A stretch of DNA of 64,000 nucleotides from Thiotrichales bacterium (GTDB taxonomy: Bacteria > Pseudomonadota > Gammaproteobacteria > HK1): assembly GCA_026709935.1 (NCBI GenBank), contig JAPOSC010000013.1, positions 1 to 64,000 of the forward strand, given 5' to 3'. A model generated the notes under the pieces. It was not told the DNA's origin. It worked only from the letters and a program-made list of their open reading frames with translations, and did not search any database. A program made the translations under genes and the position numbers. Shown here in pieces: positions 33,305 to 42,849 of this stretch. The stretch's first letter is position 1, and the number at the start of each line of letters is the position of its first letter.

Positions 33305-34108
33305 ATGCCCCAGGAAGGAATCCAGCTCGCCTCCACCGTGACCAAGCTCGGCCTGGAGTGCGCGGGCGCAGTGGTGGTGGGAGGCTCCCACGGCGGGGCC
33401 TACCCGGGGTATCTCGCGGCGCGGGCCTGCGCGTGCGCGGTCATCCTCAATGACGCCGGCATCGGCAAGGATGACGCGGGCATCGGCAGCCTCGCCTACT
33501 GCGACGCGCTCGGGATGGCGGCGGCCACCGTCTCCCACACATCGGCGCGCATCGGAGACGCGGAGGACACCCTCTCGTCCGGCCTTCTCTCGCGCGCCAA
33601 CGAGGCCGCCCGCGGCCTGGGCTGCGAGCCGGGGATGCCCTGCCTCGACGCGGCGCGCGCGCTTCGCCACGCCTCCCCGCCCCGGGTCGCGCCCGAGTAC
33701 GCGGAAGCCCGCCATGAGATGGGAGCGAATCCAGCGGGGTTGCGCCTGGTGTGCGTCGACTCCGTTTCGCTGGTCGTCGCGGGTGAAGACGACGGGCAGA
33801 TCGTGCTCTCGGGATCCCACGGCGGGCTTGTCGCCGGTCCGTCGAACTTCGTTATCCGGGCCGAGGCCGCGGCTGCCTTCTTCAACGACGCCGGCATCGG
33901 CAAGGACGGCGCCGGAATCTCCCGCCTCCCCGTGCTGGACGAGCGGGGCATCGTCGGCGTGACCGTGGCCGCGACGAGCGCCCGGATCGGCGACGGCCGC
34001 TCGACGTACGAAGACGGCATCGTGAGCCGGATCAACGAAACGGCCCGCGCCGCGGGCATCAAGGTCGGCATGCCGGCGCGCGAGGCGGTGGGTCGGATCG
34101 GTAAGTAA
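33305..34108 (+). CDS. Unknown protein made of two tandem homologous halves
   Basis: 267 aa. Each half carries the same series: GSHGG, then NDAGIGKDDAGIGSL or NDAGIGKDGAGISRL, a V-T-V/A-TVSHTSARIGD or VAATSARIGD block, and a G-x-GMP end. The halves are offset by about 135 residues, so the gene arose by internal duplication and the protein is probably a pseudo-dimer. Start ATG 33305 (MPQEGIQLAS) is chosen because the duplicated domain begins soon after. I do not recognise a characterised family. It is divergent from the RraA operon. Confidence 0.65.
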   Translation: MPQEGIQLASTVTKLGLECAGAVVVGGSHGGAYPGYLAARACACAVILNDAGIGKDDAGIGSLAYCDALGMAAATVSHTSARIGDAEDTLSSGLLSRANEAARGLGCEPGMPCLDAARALRHASPPRVAPEYAEARHEMGANPAGLRLVCVDSVSLVVAGEDDGQIVLSGSHGGLVAGPSNFVIRAEAAAAFFNDAGIGKDGAGISRLPVLDERGIVGVTVAATSARIGDGRSTYEDGIVSRINETARAAGIKVGMPAREAVGRIGK

Positions 34109-34431
34109 CTACTCACTTTTGGCCGATATTCACCACATTCCGTACACGCCCGGGCGAATCGACCGCCGTTCCCCGGTTTTCGTAGCGGGGATGCAGCAAG
34201 CCCGGAATCGATGTGTCCGGGGCCGCGGCCTGCGCGATCAGGGGAAATCCATGCGGCCATGAACGAACACCAATGCAGGATTGTGGGAACCTGCCCGTGG
34301 AATCGGCCGAGCCGCCGCCGGTAACGCGGGTTCTGCCGCAGTGACAGTCCCTCCCGTCCGCCGGGCCTGGCGGCCGAGGAGCGGGTAAGCGGTTACTATC
34401 GGATACCGGTTCGCCTCTGGAGACCCCTTGC
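34109..34431. other. Intergenic region before the E1 alpha gene
   Basis: 323 bp with no gene seen. Just after the 34108 stop there is a short AT-rich part (34115-34145); promoter boxes cannot be assigned with confidence. Confidence 0.4.
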
Positions 34432-35490
34432 GTGCGCCGCCCCAACATCGACACTGAACGCCTGACCCGTCATTTCCGAGACATGTGCCGTGTGCGCGCC
34501 TTCGAGGAGGCCGCGCTGAAAGCGCTGGCGGAAGGGCTCGTGCCCGGGCCGCTGCATCCGTCGATCGGACAGGAAGCATGCGCCTCGGGGGTGTGCGCGA
34601 ACCTGGAGTGCGACGACCTGCTGCTCTCCACCCATCGCGGCCACGGCCACACGCTCGCCAAGGGCGCGGACCCGGAGGCGATGATGCGTGAGCTGCTCGG
34701 CCGCGCCGGCGGGTGCTGCGGCGGCAAGGGCGGCTCGATGCACATCGCCGACTTCGGGGTCGGGATGCTCGGCGCGAACGGCGTGGTCGGCGCCAACATC
34801 GAGATCGCGGCCGGCGCCGCCCACGCAGTGAAGCTGCTCGGGGATGGGCGCATCGTCACCTGCATCTTCGGCGACGGTGCGGTCAACCGCGGCCCCTTCC
34901 TCGAGGGCCTGAACTGGGCCCGCATCTTCGACCTGCCGGTGCTCTTCGTCTGCGAGGACAACACCTTCGCCGCGACCACCCGCACCGCCGCCGTCACCGC
35001 CGGCCCCGGCCCTGCGGCGCGGGCCGAGAGCCTGGGCATCTCCCCGGTCGGGGTCGATGGCAACGACGTGCTGGCGGTCGACGAGGCGGTCCGCGACCTC
35101 GTGCAGGCTATCCGGGCCGGTGGTGGTCCCCGCTTCCTGCATGTGAAGACGTACCGCCTCACGGGGCACACCGCGACCGATGCCGCCCCCTACCGGACGA
35201 CGGAAGAAGTGGATGCACAGTGGGCGCTGGATCCCATCGCCCGCTGCGGGGCCGAACTGGAGGCGGCCGGCATCACCGCGGAGACGCTGGACGCGATCCG
35301 CACCGCCGCCGCGAATGAGATGGACGCGGCCCTCGAAGCGGCGAAGGCCGCGCCGTGGCCGGACCTCTCGCTCGCGTTCACCGATGTTCAGGACATCGGT
35401 GCCCCGGTCCCGGCGGGACCGGGACCGCTCGCCGGCATCGAACATGTGCGCGCATCGACGCCGCCAATCGCGCCGGGAGGCACCGCATGA
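34432..35490 (+). CDS. Thiamine-dependent 2-oxo acid dehydrogenase E1 alpha subunit
   Basis: 352 aa. The ThDP motif is GDGAVNRGPFLEGLNWARIFDLPVLFVCEDN (Gly-Asp-Gly to Asn-Asn-like). Also present are HPSIGQEACASGV, THRGHGHTLAKG, GGKGGSMHIAD and the phosphorylation-loop-like YRLTGHTATDAAPYR. These fit the PdhA/AcoA family that decarboxylates pyruvate, acetoin or a branched 2-oxo acid. GTG start at 34432. It overlaps the E1 beta start (ATGA), so the two are coupled. No E2 or E3 gene follows. Confidence 0.9.
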   Translation: MRRPNIDTERLTRHFRDMCRVRAFEEAALKALAEGLVPGPLHPSIGQEACASGVCANLECDDLLLSTHRGHGHTLAKGADPEAMMRELLGRAGGCCGGKGGSMHIADFGVGMLGANGVVGANIEIAAGAAHAVKLLGDGRIVTCIFGDGAVNRGPFLEGLNWARIFDLPVLFVCEDNTFAATTRTAAVTAGPGPAARAESLGISPVGVDGNDVLAVDEAVRDLVQAIRAGGGPRFLHVKTYRLTGHTATDAAPYRTTEEVDAQWALDPIARCGAELEAAGITAETLDAIRTAAANEMDAALEAAKAAPWPDLSLAFTDVQDIGAPVPAGPGPLAGIEHVRASTPPIAPGGTA

Positions 35491-36461
35491 CCACCATGAC
35501 CTATCTCGAAGCGGGCAAGGCGGCGCTGGCCGAGGAGATGCGCGGCAACCCGCGGGTGTGGGCGCTCGGCGAGGACCTCGGGCGCGGCGGCGTGTTCGGA
35601 CAGTACCGGGGACTGGCGGAGGAGTTCGGGGCGGAGCGGATCGTCGATGCCCCGATCTCCGAGGCCGCGATCATGGGTTGTGCGGTGGGCGCCGCGCTCG
35701 CTGGCACCCGTCCGGTGGTGGAGATGCGCTTCTCGGACTTCGCGCTCTGCGCTGTTGACGAGCTCGTGAATCAGGCCGCGAAGGCCCGCTACATGTTCGG
35801 CGGGCAATCGAAGGTGCCGCTCGTCGCCCGCGAGCCGGTCGGCATGTGGCGCTCGTCCGCCGCGCAGCACTCCCAGTCGCTGGAGTCGTGGTACACCCAC
35901 ATTCCCGGGCTCGTCGTGGTCATGCCGTCGACCCCGGCCGACAACAAGGGGCTGCTCAAGTCCGCCATCCGCTGCGACGACCCCGTCGTGTACATGGAGC
36001 ACAAGGATCTCTGGGGGCTGGAGGGCGAGGTCCCCGGCGGCGACGAGCACCTGGTGCCGCTCGGGGCGGCGCGCGTCGCCCTCGAAGGCAGCGACGTCAC
36101 CATCGTGACGTGGTCGAAGACGGTGCACGCGGCGCTGGACGCGGCCCGCTCGCTCGCCCAGTCCGGCATTGCAGCCGAAGTGATCGATCTGCGCACGCTG
36201 TGGCCGTGGGACACGGAGACGGTCTACGCCTCGGTGTGGAAGACCGGCCGGCTCGTCGTCGCCCACGAGGCGGTGACGGTCTCCGGCTTCGGGGCAGAGA
36301 TCGCGGCGAGCGTCGGGGAGGAATGCTTCGGCGGCCTGCGCGCCCCGATCCGGCGGCTCGGTTCGCCCCGCGCGCAGATCGCCTATGCGCCGCCGCTCGA
36401 GGATGTGCTCCGGGTGGACGCCGCGGCGATCGCCGACGCGGCCGCTGCGCTGATTCGATAG
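35487..36461 (+). CDS. Thiamine-dependent 2-oxo acid dehydrogenase E1 beta subunit
   Basis: 324 aa from ATG 35487. It supplies the second half of the alpha2beta2 E1 active site. Motifs: VWALGEDLGRGGVFGQYRGL, RIVDAPISEAAIMGCAVGAAL, EMRFSDFALCAVDELVNQAAK and the C-terminal VIDLRTLWPWD and VAHEAVTVSGFGAEIAA. Partner of the upstream alpha gene, with which it shares an ATGA overlap. With no E2/E3 nearby, it either borrows them or acts as a stand-alone decarboxylating or carboligating E1. Confidence 0.9.
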   Translation: MTTMTYLEAGKAALAEEMRGNPRVWALGEDLGRGGVFGQYRGLAEEFGAERIVDAPISEAAIMGCAVGAALAGTRPVVEMRFSDFALCAVDELVNQAAKARYMFGGQSKVPLVAREPVGMWRSSAAQHSQSLESWYTHIPGLVVVMPSTPADNKGLLKSAIRCDDPVVYMEHKDLWGLEGEVPGGDEHLVPLGAARVALEGSDVTIVTWSKTVHAALDAARSLAQSGIAAEVIDLRTLWPWDTETVYASVWKTGRLVVAHEAVTVSGFGAEIAASVGEECFGGLRAPIRRLGSPRAQIAYAPPLEDVLRVDAAAIADAAAALIR

Positions 36462-36643
36462 CAGGGCTCGACCCGGATCGGTGCGACCTGGCTCCGGCTC
36501 GACCGATGCCGGTTGAGGCTGCGCTCGGCCGGCCAGTCGCCGAGCGCCCGGCATCGAGCACGCCGACCAACGGGGCGGCTCGTCGATAATGCACGGTCGC
36601 ACGCTCCGCGCTTCGCGAGTCGATGGAACATTCGGGCTGGGCG

Positions 36644-37801
36644 CTACATCCGATCACCGGAGGCGGCGAACGACTCGTGCATGGTGACGAATTCCGACAG
36701 GTCGTCGACCGGCGACTCGATGCCGATCCCGGGCGCATCGACCATGTGGAGGTTGCCTTCGAAGATCCCGGTCGCGGGGTCGATGACGCGGGTGCGGAGC
36801 GGGTTCGGGTTCGCGTCCACCTCCAGCCGGCCGTCCCCGCCCGCCGCCGCGAGCACGTGCGCGGAGTGCATGAGCCCCACCCCACCCGCCAGCCAGTGCG
36901 GGCAGTAGGTGCAGTCATGTTCGAGCGCGCTCCGCGCGATGGCGAGGCAGCCGTCCACGCCGCCCCACTTGCCGATATCCGGCTGCACGTACTCCAGGTA
37001 CGAGAACGCGGTGCGGAACGCGCCCATGTCGCGCAGGTTCTCCCCGCCCGCGAGCGGGATCATGGTCGAGCCGCGGAGCACGCCCCAGTCTCCGGGCGAC
37101 GCCTCCGCCAGCATCGGTTCCTCCCACCAGTCGACCTCCGCCTCCTCCAGCATCGGGATGCGGGCGATGGCCTCGGCCAGCGACCAGCGCTGGTTCGCGT
37201 CGACGAACAGTTGCTCGTCCTCCTTCAGCATGATCCGCAGCCCGTGGAGGTTGCGGCGGTCCACCTCGTCGCCGAACCCGATCTTGGCCTTGAACGCCCG
37301 GTGTCCGGCCTCCCGGGCCCGTACCGCCATCTCCACGGAGTCGGTGGGGTTGAGCCCGCTCGCGTAGACCGGCACCGTCTCGGCGGCGTTCTCGTTCAGC
37401 GCGCGCCTGAGCGGCAGGCCCCGGCGCCGCGCCGCGAGGTCCCACAGCGCCTGGTTGGTCGCCGCGAGGATGGACGCGATCGGCCCCGGCTCCGCCGACT
37501 GCACCGCAAGCACGCGCAGCCGATCCGCGAGCTGGATGCAGAACGCGCCCGGGGTCTCGACCTTCGCGCCCAGCAGCGGCTCCGGCAGCACCTGGCCGGC
37601 GAGGTTCGCGCGGTACGCGCAGGTGATGCTCGGGAAGTTGCCCCACAGCTCGCCCCAGCCGGCGTGGCCGTCGGTGTCCTCGATACACAGGAGAGCGGAG
37701 ACCCGGGACGACATCGAGCCGAACGAGGTCGCCACCGGCGTCGTGATCTTCGCCTCCAGCGCGTACACGTCGAGGCGGGCGATCCGGAAGGCATCGGTCA
37801 T
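36644..37801 (-). CDS. Enolase-superfamily enzyme (mandelate racemase/muconate cycloisomerase type), copy 1
   Basis: 385 aa. It abstracts a proton alpha to a carboxylate with Mg2+. The Lys-x-Lys base motif is FKAKIGFGDEV, and metal ligands follow in LFVDANQRW (Asp), WWEEPM (Glu) and PLAGGENLRD (Glu), then QPDIGKWGGVDGCLAIA. This suggests a dehydratase or epimerase of a sugar acid or dipeptide. Substrate undetermined. It is convergent with the E1 beta gene and divergent from the ThDP enzyme gene. Confidence 0.85.
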   Translation of the reverse strand: MTDAFRIARLDVYALEAKITTPVATSFGSMSSRVSALLCIEDTDGHAGWGELWGNFPSITCAYRANLAGQVLPEPLLGAKVETPGAFCIQLADRLRVLAVQSAEPGPIASILAATNQALWDLAARRRGLPLRRALNENAAETVPVYASGLNPTDSVEMAVRAREAGHRAFKAKIGFGDEVDRRNLHGLRIMLKEDEQLFVDANQRWSLAEAIARIPMLEEAEVDWWEEPMLAEASPGDWGVLRGSTMIPLAGGENLRDMGAFRTAFSYLEYVQPDIGKWGGVDGCLAIARSALEHDCTYCPHWLAGGVGLMHSAHVLAAAGGDGRLEVDANPNPLRTRVIDPATGIFEGNLHMVDAPGIGIESPVDDLSEFVTMHESFAASGDRM

Positions 37802-38035
37802 GGAACGGTCAACCTGCGTCGCATCTTCCCGGTGCCCTCGGGCTCAGTCCATCCGCTCGTCGTCCGCAATCGGAGGCACACCCGGCGCATCTCGAAGAAG
37901 TCCCGTCCATTGTGCGTCATGTGGCATAACATCGCATGACGCGAAATGACCATTCGAGGCGGACCATTCGAGGCGGACCGACACGTCGGCAAGTTCACCC
38001 GGCAAATTCACCCAGAAAGTTCCAGGAAGCCTGAA

Positions 38036-39769
38036 ATGAGCGAGACGATGGAGATGACCGGCGGCGAGGCGCTGGCCCGGATGCTGGCCGCGCACGAGAT
38101 CGGCCCCATGTTCGGCATGGGCGGGTTCCAGCTCCTGCCGTTCTACGACGCCGCGCGCCGGCTCGGCATCGACCACAACCTGGTGAACGACGAGCGCTGC
38201 GGGGTGTTCGCGGCCGATGCGTACGCCAAGGTGAGCGGTCGGGTGGGGGTGTGCGACGCGACGCTGGGGCCCGGCGCCACCAACCTGCTCACCGGCATGG
38301 TGGAGGCGCTCAACGCGGGCACCCCGCTCGTGATCGTCGCCGGCGACAGTCACCGCGACCACTCCTGGAAGAACATGACGCAGGAGTCGCGGCAGATGGA
38401 GATCCTGCGGCCCGCCGCCAAGGAGCTGATCCGGGTCGAGTCCATCCAGCGCATCCCGGAGCTTGTGCGCCGCGCCTTCGCGGTCGCGACGCGGGGGCGT
38501 CCCGGCCCGGTGGTGCTCGACGTCCCCGAGGACATCGCCCACGCCCGGCATGCGTTCGACCCCGCGGACCTCACCGCGGATCCGGACTGTCGGGCGGCGC
38601 CGTCGTTGCGCGCGCGGCCGAGCGCGGAATCGCTCCAGGCCGCGGCCGCCCTGCTGCGGGACGCGAAACGCCCGCTGGTGCTTGCGGGCGGCGGGGTCCA
38701 CCTGAGCGGTGCGGCGGACACCCTGACCGCGTTCGCGGAAGCGCAGTCGCTCCCGGTGGCGCACACCATGACCGGCAAGGGCGCCATTGCGTGCACCCAT
38801 CCGCTCTCGGCGGGGCTCTTCGGACGCTACGACCGCATCGCGAACGATCTGATCGCGCGCGCCGACTGCCTGCTCGTGGCCGGCTGCAAGCTCGGCGAGA
38901 TCGCCACCCGCCGCTTCACCCTCATCCCCGACGGCGTGCCGCTGATCCATCTCGACATCGTCGCCGAGGAGTTCGGCCGCACCACGCGGCCGAGGGTTCC
39001 GCTGTGGGGCGACTGTCGCGAGGGCCTGTGCGATCTTGCCGATGCTCTGGCCGGCGATGTGGAGCGCCTGCGGGCGGAGCGCGCGGACTACGCGACGGAG
39101 GTGACCGAGCGCATGGCCAGATGGCGGGCCGAGGTCGACCACCGCCTCACCTCGGACGAATCGCCCATCAACATGGCGCGCATGATCCACGAGCTGAACC
39201 GGATCCTCGACCGGGACGCGCTGCTGGTCGCCGACGGCGGCTTCGCCGCGCACTGGTGCGGGCTGCTCTACGACACCAAAGTGTCGGGGCGGGGGTTCGT
39301 GCCGGATCGCGGCTTCGCCTCCATCGGCTACGGACTGCCCGGCGCCATGGGCGCCCGGCTCGCCGCGCCGGGGCGCCAGGTGGTCGGCATCACCGGCGAC
39401 GGTGGTTTCAACATGGTCATCGGCGAGCTCGAAACCGCCCGGCGCATGGGGCTCGGGCTCACCCTGCTCGTCGTCAACAACGCCGCCTCCGGCTACGTGA
39501 AGGCGCTGCAGCACCTGATGTACGGCCAGGGCGGCTACCAGTCGAGCGACCTGGTGGAGATGAACTACGCGGACATCGCCGTCGCGATGGGCTGCCAGGG
39601 CGTCCGCGTGGAGGATCCGGCCCGACTCGCGGAGGCCATCGAGACGGGCCTCGGCACGGACGGCGTGCCGACGGTCGTCGACGTCGTCGTCACCCGGGAG
39701 CCGGGTCGGATGCTGCCCGGGGTCGACAGCCGTACGGTCACCGTGAAGGAGGGGGATCGGGTGGCGTGA
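38036..39769 (+). CDS. Acetolactate synthase-like thiamine diphosphate enzyme
   Basis: 577 aa with the three-domain ThDP-enzyme layout. The catalytic Glu lies in NDERCGVFAADAYAKVSG, the middle domain has the PLVLAGGGVHLSGA pattern, and the C-terminal ThDP motif is GDGGFNMVIGELETARRMGLGLTLLVVNN. These fit the IlvB/benzoylformate decarboxylase/oxalyl-CoA decarboxylase group; no small regulatory subunit is beside it, so a catabolic lyase or synthase is likelier than branched-chain synthesis. ATG 38036 follows an aggaag and gives the family start; the open frame extends upstream to 37946. Confidence 0.87.
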   Translation: MSETMEMTGGEALARMLAAHEIGPMFGMGGFQLLPFYDAARRLGIDHNLVNDERCGVFAADAYAKVSGRVGVCDATLGPGATNLLTGMVEALNAGTPLVIVAGDSHRDHSWKNMTQESRQMEILRPAAKELIRVESIQRIPELVRRAFAVATRGRPGPVVLDVPEDIAHARHAFDPADLTADPDCRAAPSLRARPSAESLQAAAALLRDAKRPLVLAGGGVHLSGAADTLTAFAEAQSLPVAHTMTGKGAIACTHPLSAGLFGRYDRIANDLIARADCLLVAGCKLGEIATRRFTLIPDGVPLIHLDIVAEEFGRTTRPRVPLWGDCREGLCDLADALAGDVERLRAERADYATEVTERMARWRAEVDHRLTSDESPINMARMIHELNRILDRDALLVADGGFAAHWCGLLYDTKVSGRGFVPDRGFASIGYGLPGAMGARLAAPGRQVVGITGDGGFNMVIGELETARRMGLGLTLLVVNNAASGYVKALQHLMYGQGGYQSSDLVEMNYADIAVAMGCQGVRVEDPARLAEAIETGLGTDGVPTVVDVVVTREPGRMLPGVDSRTVTVKEGDRVA

Positions 39770-39992
39770 TGCCGAGGCCGCAATTCCCGTCAGAGCGGAA
39801 CATGCGCTCGGAATCGCCCCGAATGGATGGTGCGGAGGCTGAAATCATGCCGGAATCGGGTAGGGTCCCGGTCTGACATTCCGCCGGGTGTCCCCGGTGT
39901 GTGTGCGCGGCCGTTCCGAGGAGCGCAGAAGTCGAACCGAGGCACCCGGAATCGCGCCGGGTGGTGGTTTCCCGGAGCGCCGGAGATCGCTG

Positions 39993-41288
39993 ATGTCGGG
40001 GGCTGACACGGAGGCCATCACCATGCCGAGCGCCGCGGGCGGGGCACCTCACGTCGTCATCATCGGCGCCGGGGTGATCGGGGCGTGCATCGCGACGTAC
40101 CTCCAGCAGCAGGGCGCGCGGATCACGCTGATCGACCGGCAAACGCCGGGGGACGACGGCGCGGCGTCGTTCGGCAACGCCGGATCGCTCTCCTCCGCAT
40201 CCGTGGTCCCGACCCCGGCGCCGGGGATGCTGCGCAAGGTCCCGGGCTGGCTGCTGAAGGAGCACGGGCCGCTGACCATCCGCTGGTCCTACCTGCCGAA
40301 GCTCCTGCCGTGGCTTGCCGGCTTCATCCGGGCGGGGGGCGATGCCGGGCATCAGCGCCGCGCCGCCGCCGCCCTCGCCGCCCTCCACGCGCCCACGTTC
40401 GAATTCCACTCCCGGTTGGCGCGGGACGCAGGCGTGCCGGAGCTGTTGGCGCCGAGCGCATACCTGCACGTCTACGGCTCCGAAGAAAGCTACACGAGCG
40501 CCGCGCGCGAATGGACGATACGCCGCGAGCACGGCGCGAACTTCGAGGTGCTCGACCGCGACGCGCTGCACGAGGCGGAGCCCGACCTCGCGCCGCACTA
40601 CGTCAAAGGCGTGCGCATCAAGGATCAGGGCCGCACCCTGAACCCCGGCCGGCTCGTTCGCGCCTATGTCGAGCGCGTCGTCGCCAACGGCGGCGTACTG
40701 CTCCGGGCAGAGGCGACGGATATCGAGGCGAGCGCGGGCCGGGTGAGTGCGGTGCGCACCGGCGACGGGACGGTCGAAGGCGACGCATTCGTGCTCTCGG
40801 CCGGGGCGTTCTCCCGCCGACTCACCGATCGACTCGGGCTCGGGCTGCCGCTCGACACCGAACGCGGCTATCACGTGACCTGCCCCGAGCCCGGCATCAC
40901 CGTGGCGCATACGGTGATGGAGGCGGACTGCAAGTTCGTCGCGAACCCGATGGCGATGGGGGTGCGCTTCGCGGGCATGGTGGAGATGGCGGGGGTCGAT
41001 GCGCCCGCGAACCCGCGTCGCGCGGAAGTCATCCGGCGGCTTGCCAGGCGCATGTACCCGGAGCTCCGGCTGGAGGGCGCGACGCAGTGGATGGGCCACC
41101 GTCCGAGCATGCCGGACGGACTCCCGGTGATCGGTCCCTCCCCGCGCCACGAGAACCTGTGGCTCGCGTTCGGCCACGGCCACACCGGCATGGTGGCCGG
41201 CCCGATGACCGGCCGGATCGTCGCCGGCATGATCACCGGCCCGATGCCGAACATCGACGTGAGGCCGTTCCGGGCGGATCGGTTCTGA
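39993..41288 (+). CDS. FAD-dependent amino acid oxidoreductase (DadA-like)
   Basis: 431 aa. The dinucleotide-binding motif HVVIIGAGVIGACIATYLQQQG starts about residue 20, followed by an Asp/Arg pair. FGNAGSLSSASVVPTPAPGM is the typical DadA block, and MGHRPSMPDGLPVIGPSP with GHGHTGMVAGPMTGRIVA closes the FAD domain. It likely oxidises a D-amino acid or an imino acid at the membrane face. ATG 39993 chosen; ATG 40023 is also possible. Downstream of the ThDP enzyme on the same strand after a 223-bp gap. Confidence 0.87.
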   Translation: MSGADTEAITMPSAAGGAPHVVIIGAGVIGACIATYLQQQGARITLIDRQTPGDDGAASFGNAGSLSSASVVPTPAPGMLRKVPGWLLKEHGPLTIRWSYLPKLLPWLAGFIRAGGDAGHQRRAAAALAALHAPTFEFHSRLARDAGVPELLAPSAYLHVYGSEESYTSAAREWTIRREHGANFEVLDRDALHEAEPDLAPHYVKGVRIKDQGRTLNPGRLVRAYVERVVANGGVLLRAEATDIEASAGRVSAVRTGDGTVEGDAFVLSAGAFSRRLTDRLGLGLPLDTERGYHVTCPEPGITVAHTVMEADCKFVANPMAMGVRFAGMVEMAGVDAPANPRRAEVIRRLARRMYPELRLEGATQWMGHRPSMPDGLPVIGPSPRHENLWLAFGHGHTGMVAGPMTGRIVAGMITGPMPNIDVRPFRADRF

Positions 41289-41350
41289 GCGCAGGGAGCG
41301 GCCGGTCGGGGGCCGGGCGGGGCTGGTCGGGGCCGACGCGGCGGCGGAGG

Positions 41351-41368
41351 TGATCTCGAGCGAGATCA
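41351..41368. promoter_or_regulatory. Perfect 8+8 palindrome between dadA-like gene and rnd
   Basis: Bases 41351-41358 (tgatctcg) are the exact reverse complement of 41361-41368, separated by ag. It lies in the gap between two convergent genes. It could be a bidirectional terminator stem or a protein-binding site; no T-run is seen. Confidence 0.35.
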
Positions 41369-41478
41369 TCTCGGCGGTTGGAGTAGGGCGGAGCCATATC
41401 CGAACATCAATGCCGATCCACTACGGCAAGTGGATCGGAAATCGAGTCTGCCCGGCCTTGGTCGGCGAGCGCCCGGGG

Positions 41479-42600
41479 TCAGGGGCGAAGACAGTCGAGA
41501 AGCGCCGGGGTCACCACGGTGCTCCGCCAGCCCTGAAACTCCGCCGGAACCGCCTCGTCCTTCAAGGTGGCAGTGAGCAGGGATTGCAGGGCGCGCCGGG
41601 GCGCGAGGAGTTCGGGCGCCAGGGCGCATCGTTGCGCCGCCTGTCGGGTCGTGTCCCGCATCCGCGCGAGCGTTTCGGTGTGAGGACGGAGGTCGACGAG
41701 GTGGTCGGCGTCGGTCGGCCCGTCCGCAAGGGCGTCGCGGATGCATTCGACCACGACGGATCCGTATCGGCGCCGGATCGGGTCGGGCATTGTGCGGTCG
41801 GAGTTCAGGCGACCTCCGGTACGCGTGGCTGCATCGGCAAGCGCGAGCAGCGCCTCATCGGAGAGCAGATGACGGCGCGGTTTGTCGCGCGTCATCGCTT
41901 CCCTCTCTCGCCAGGCGCACAACCGGCGCAGCACCGCGTGGCCGGCCGGCGAGAGGGCGCCGCGCCCGCGAATTCGCAGACAGGCCGCCTCGGGCCGGCT
42001 TCCGTCCGCGCCCGCCCGCCGCTGGTGTGCGAATTCTTCCTCCACCCATGCACTCCGTTTCAGCCTCTCCAGCGTGCTTGACAGGTGCCGGTACAAGGGC
42101 AGGAGATACAGCACATCCAGCGTGGCGTAGTGCAACTGGGAGGGGCTGAGAGGGCGCCGGAGCCAGTCGGATCGCGTCTCTCCCTTGTCCAGGTTGATGT
42201 CGAGCAGCGTCGCCACCAGCGCCCGGTAGCCAAGGGCGAACCCGAGCCCGGCGAAGGCGGCGGCGAGCTGGGTGTCGAAGACCCGGCGGGGCCCGGTCCC
42301 CGTCATGACTTCCAGCACCTCCAGATCCTCGCCGCAGGCGTGCATGACCACCACGACGTCGGGGTCGGCCAGAACCTCCGCGAGGGGACCGTGGTCGGAG
42401 ATCGCCGTTGTATCGACGAGGAGTGCGCCCTCGGCGTCCGATACCTGAAGGAGGGCCGGGCGCGGATAGTAGGTGCGTTCGCGGATGAATTCGGTGTCGA
42501 GTCCGATCACCCCGGCCGCAGCCCAGCGGCGACAGGCTTTCGCGAAGTGCGCGTCGCTCGTGATCGGGCGAGGCGCGAGCGTGGTGGCGGGTTCGGGCAT
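41479..42600 (-). CDS. rnd: Ribonuclease D
   Basis: 373 aa, normal length. A 3'-5' exoribonuclease for tRNA and stable RNA maturation. The DEDDy active site is Asp35 and Glu37 (GLDTEF), Asp92 (HACGEDLEVL), Tyr158 and Asp162 (LHYATLDVLYL). Two HRDC-type helical domains follow (from about 215). It is well formed, transcribed toward the FAD oxidoreductase gene. Confidence 0.93.
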   Translation of the reverse strand: MPEPATTLAPRPITSDAHFAKACRRWAAAGVIGLDTEFIRERTYYPRPALLQVSDAEGALLVDTTAISDHGPLAEVLADPDVVVVMHACGEDLEVLEVMTGTGPRRVFDTQLAAAFAGLGFALGYRALVATLLDINLDKGETRSDWLRRPLSPSQLHYATLDVLYLLPLYRHLSSTLERLKRSAWVEEEFAHQRRAGADGSRPEAACLRIRGRGALSPAGHAVLRRLCAWREREAMTRDKPRRHLLSDEALLALADAATRTGGRLNSDRTMPDPIRRRYGSVVVECIRDALADGPTDADHLVDLRPHTETLARMRDTTRQAAQRCALAPELLAPRRALQSLLTATLKDEAVPAEFQGWRSTVVTPALLDCLRP

Positions 42601-42792
42601 GGCGGTTCCGTGGTCTCTGGCGCAGGCGCGAATTCTACGGTCGGAGTCGCCGCCGCGATTCCCCCCAAAGCCGGAACATCCTCTGGAAGTCGTCTCGAAT
42701 AGACGCTGCAGTGGCCGGAATCTTGCCGGAATCGCGTCGCAGATCGAGCTCTCGGGCCGGCAGTGGGAGTTGCCAGGGTTCCCGATGCCGCC

Positions 42793-42821
42793 TTGACATC
42801 ATACCGAAAACCCTATTTATT
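42793..42821 (+). promoter_or_regulatory. Sigma-70-like promoter for DUF4143 copy 2
   Basis: A perfect -35 TTGACA (42793-42798), 17-bp spacer and a -10-like tttatt (42816-42821). The surrounding 42790-42860 is distinctly AT-rich. The start codon at 42850 lies about 22 bases after the predicted transcript start. Confidence 0.55.
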
Positions 42822-42849
42822 GTTGGATATCCTATTCTTTTAATCCGAT

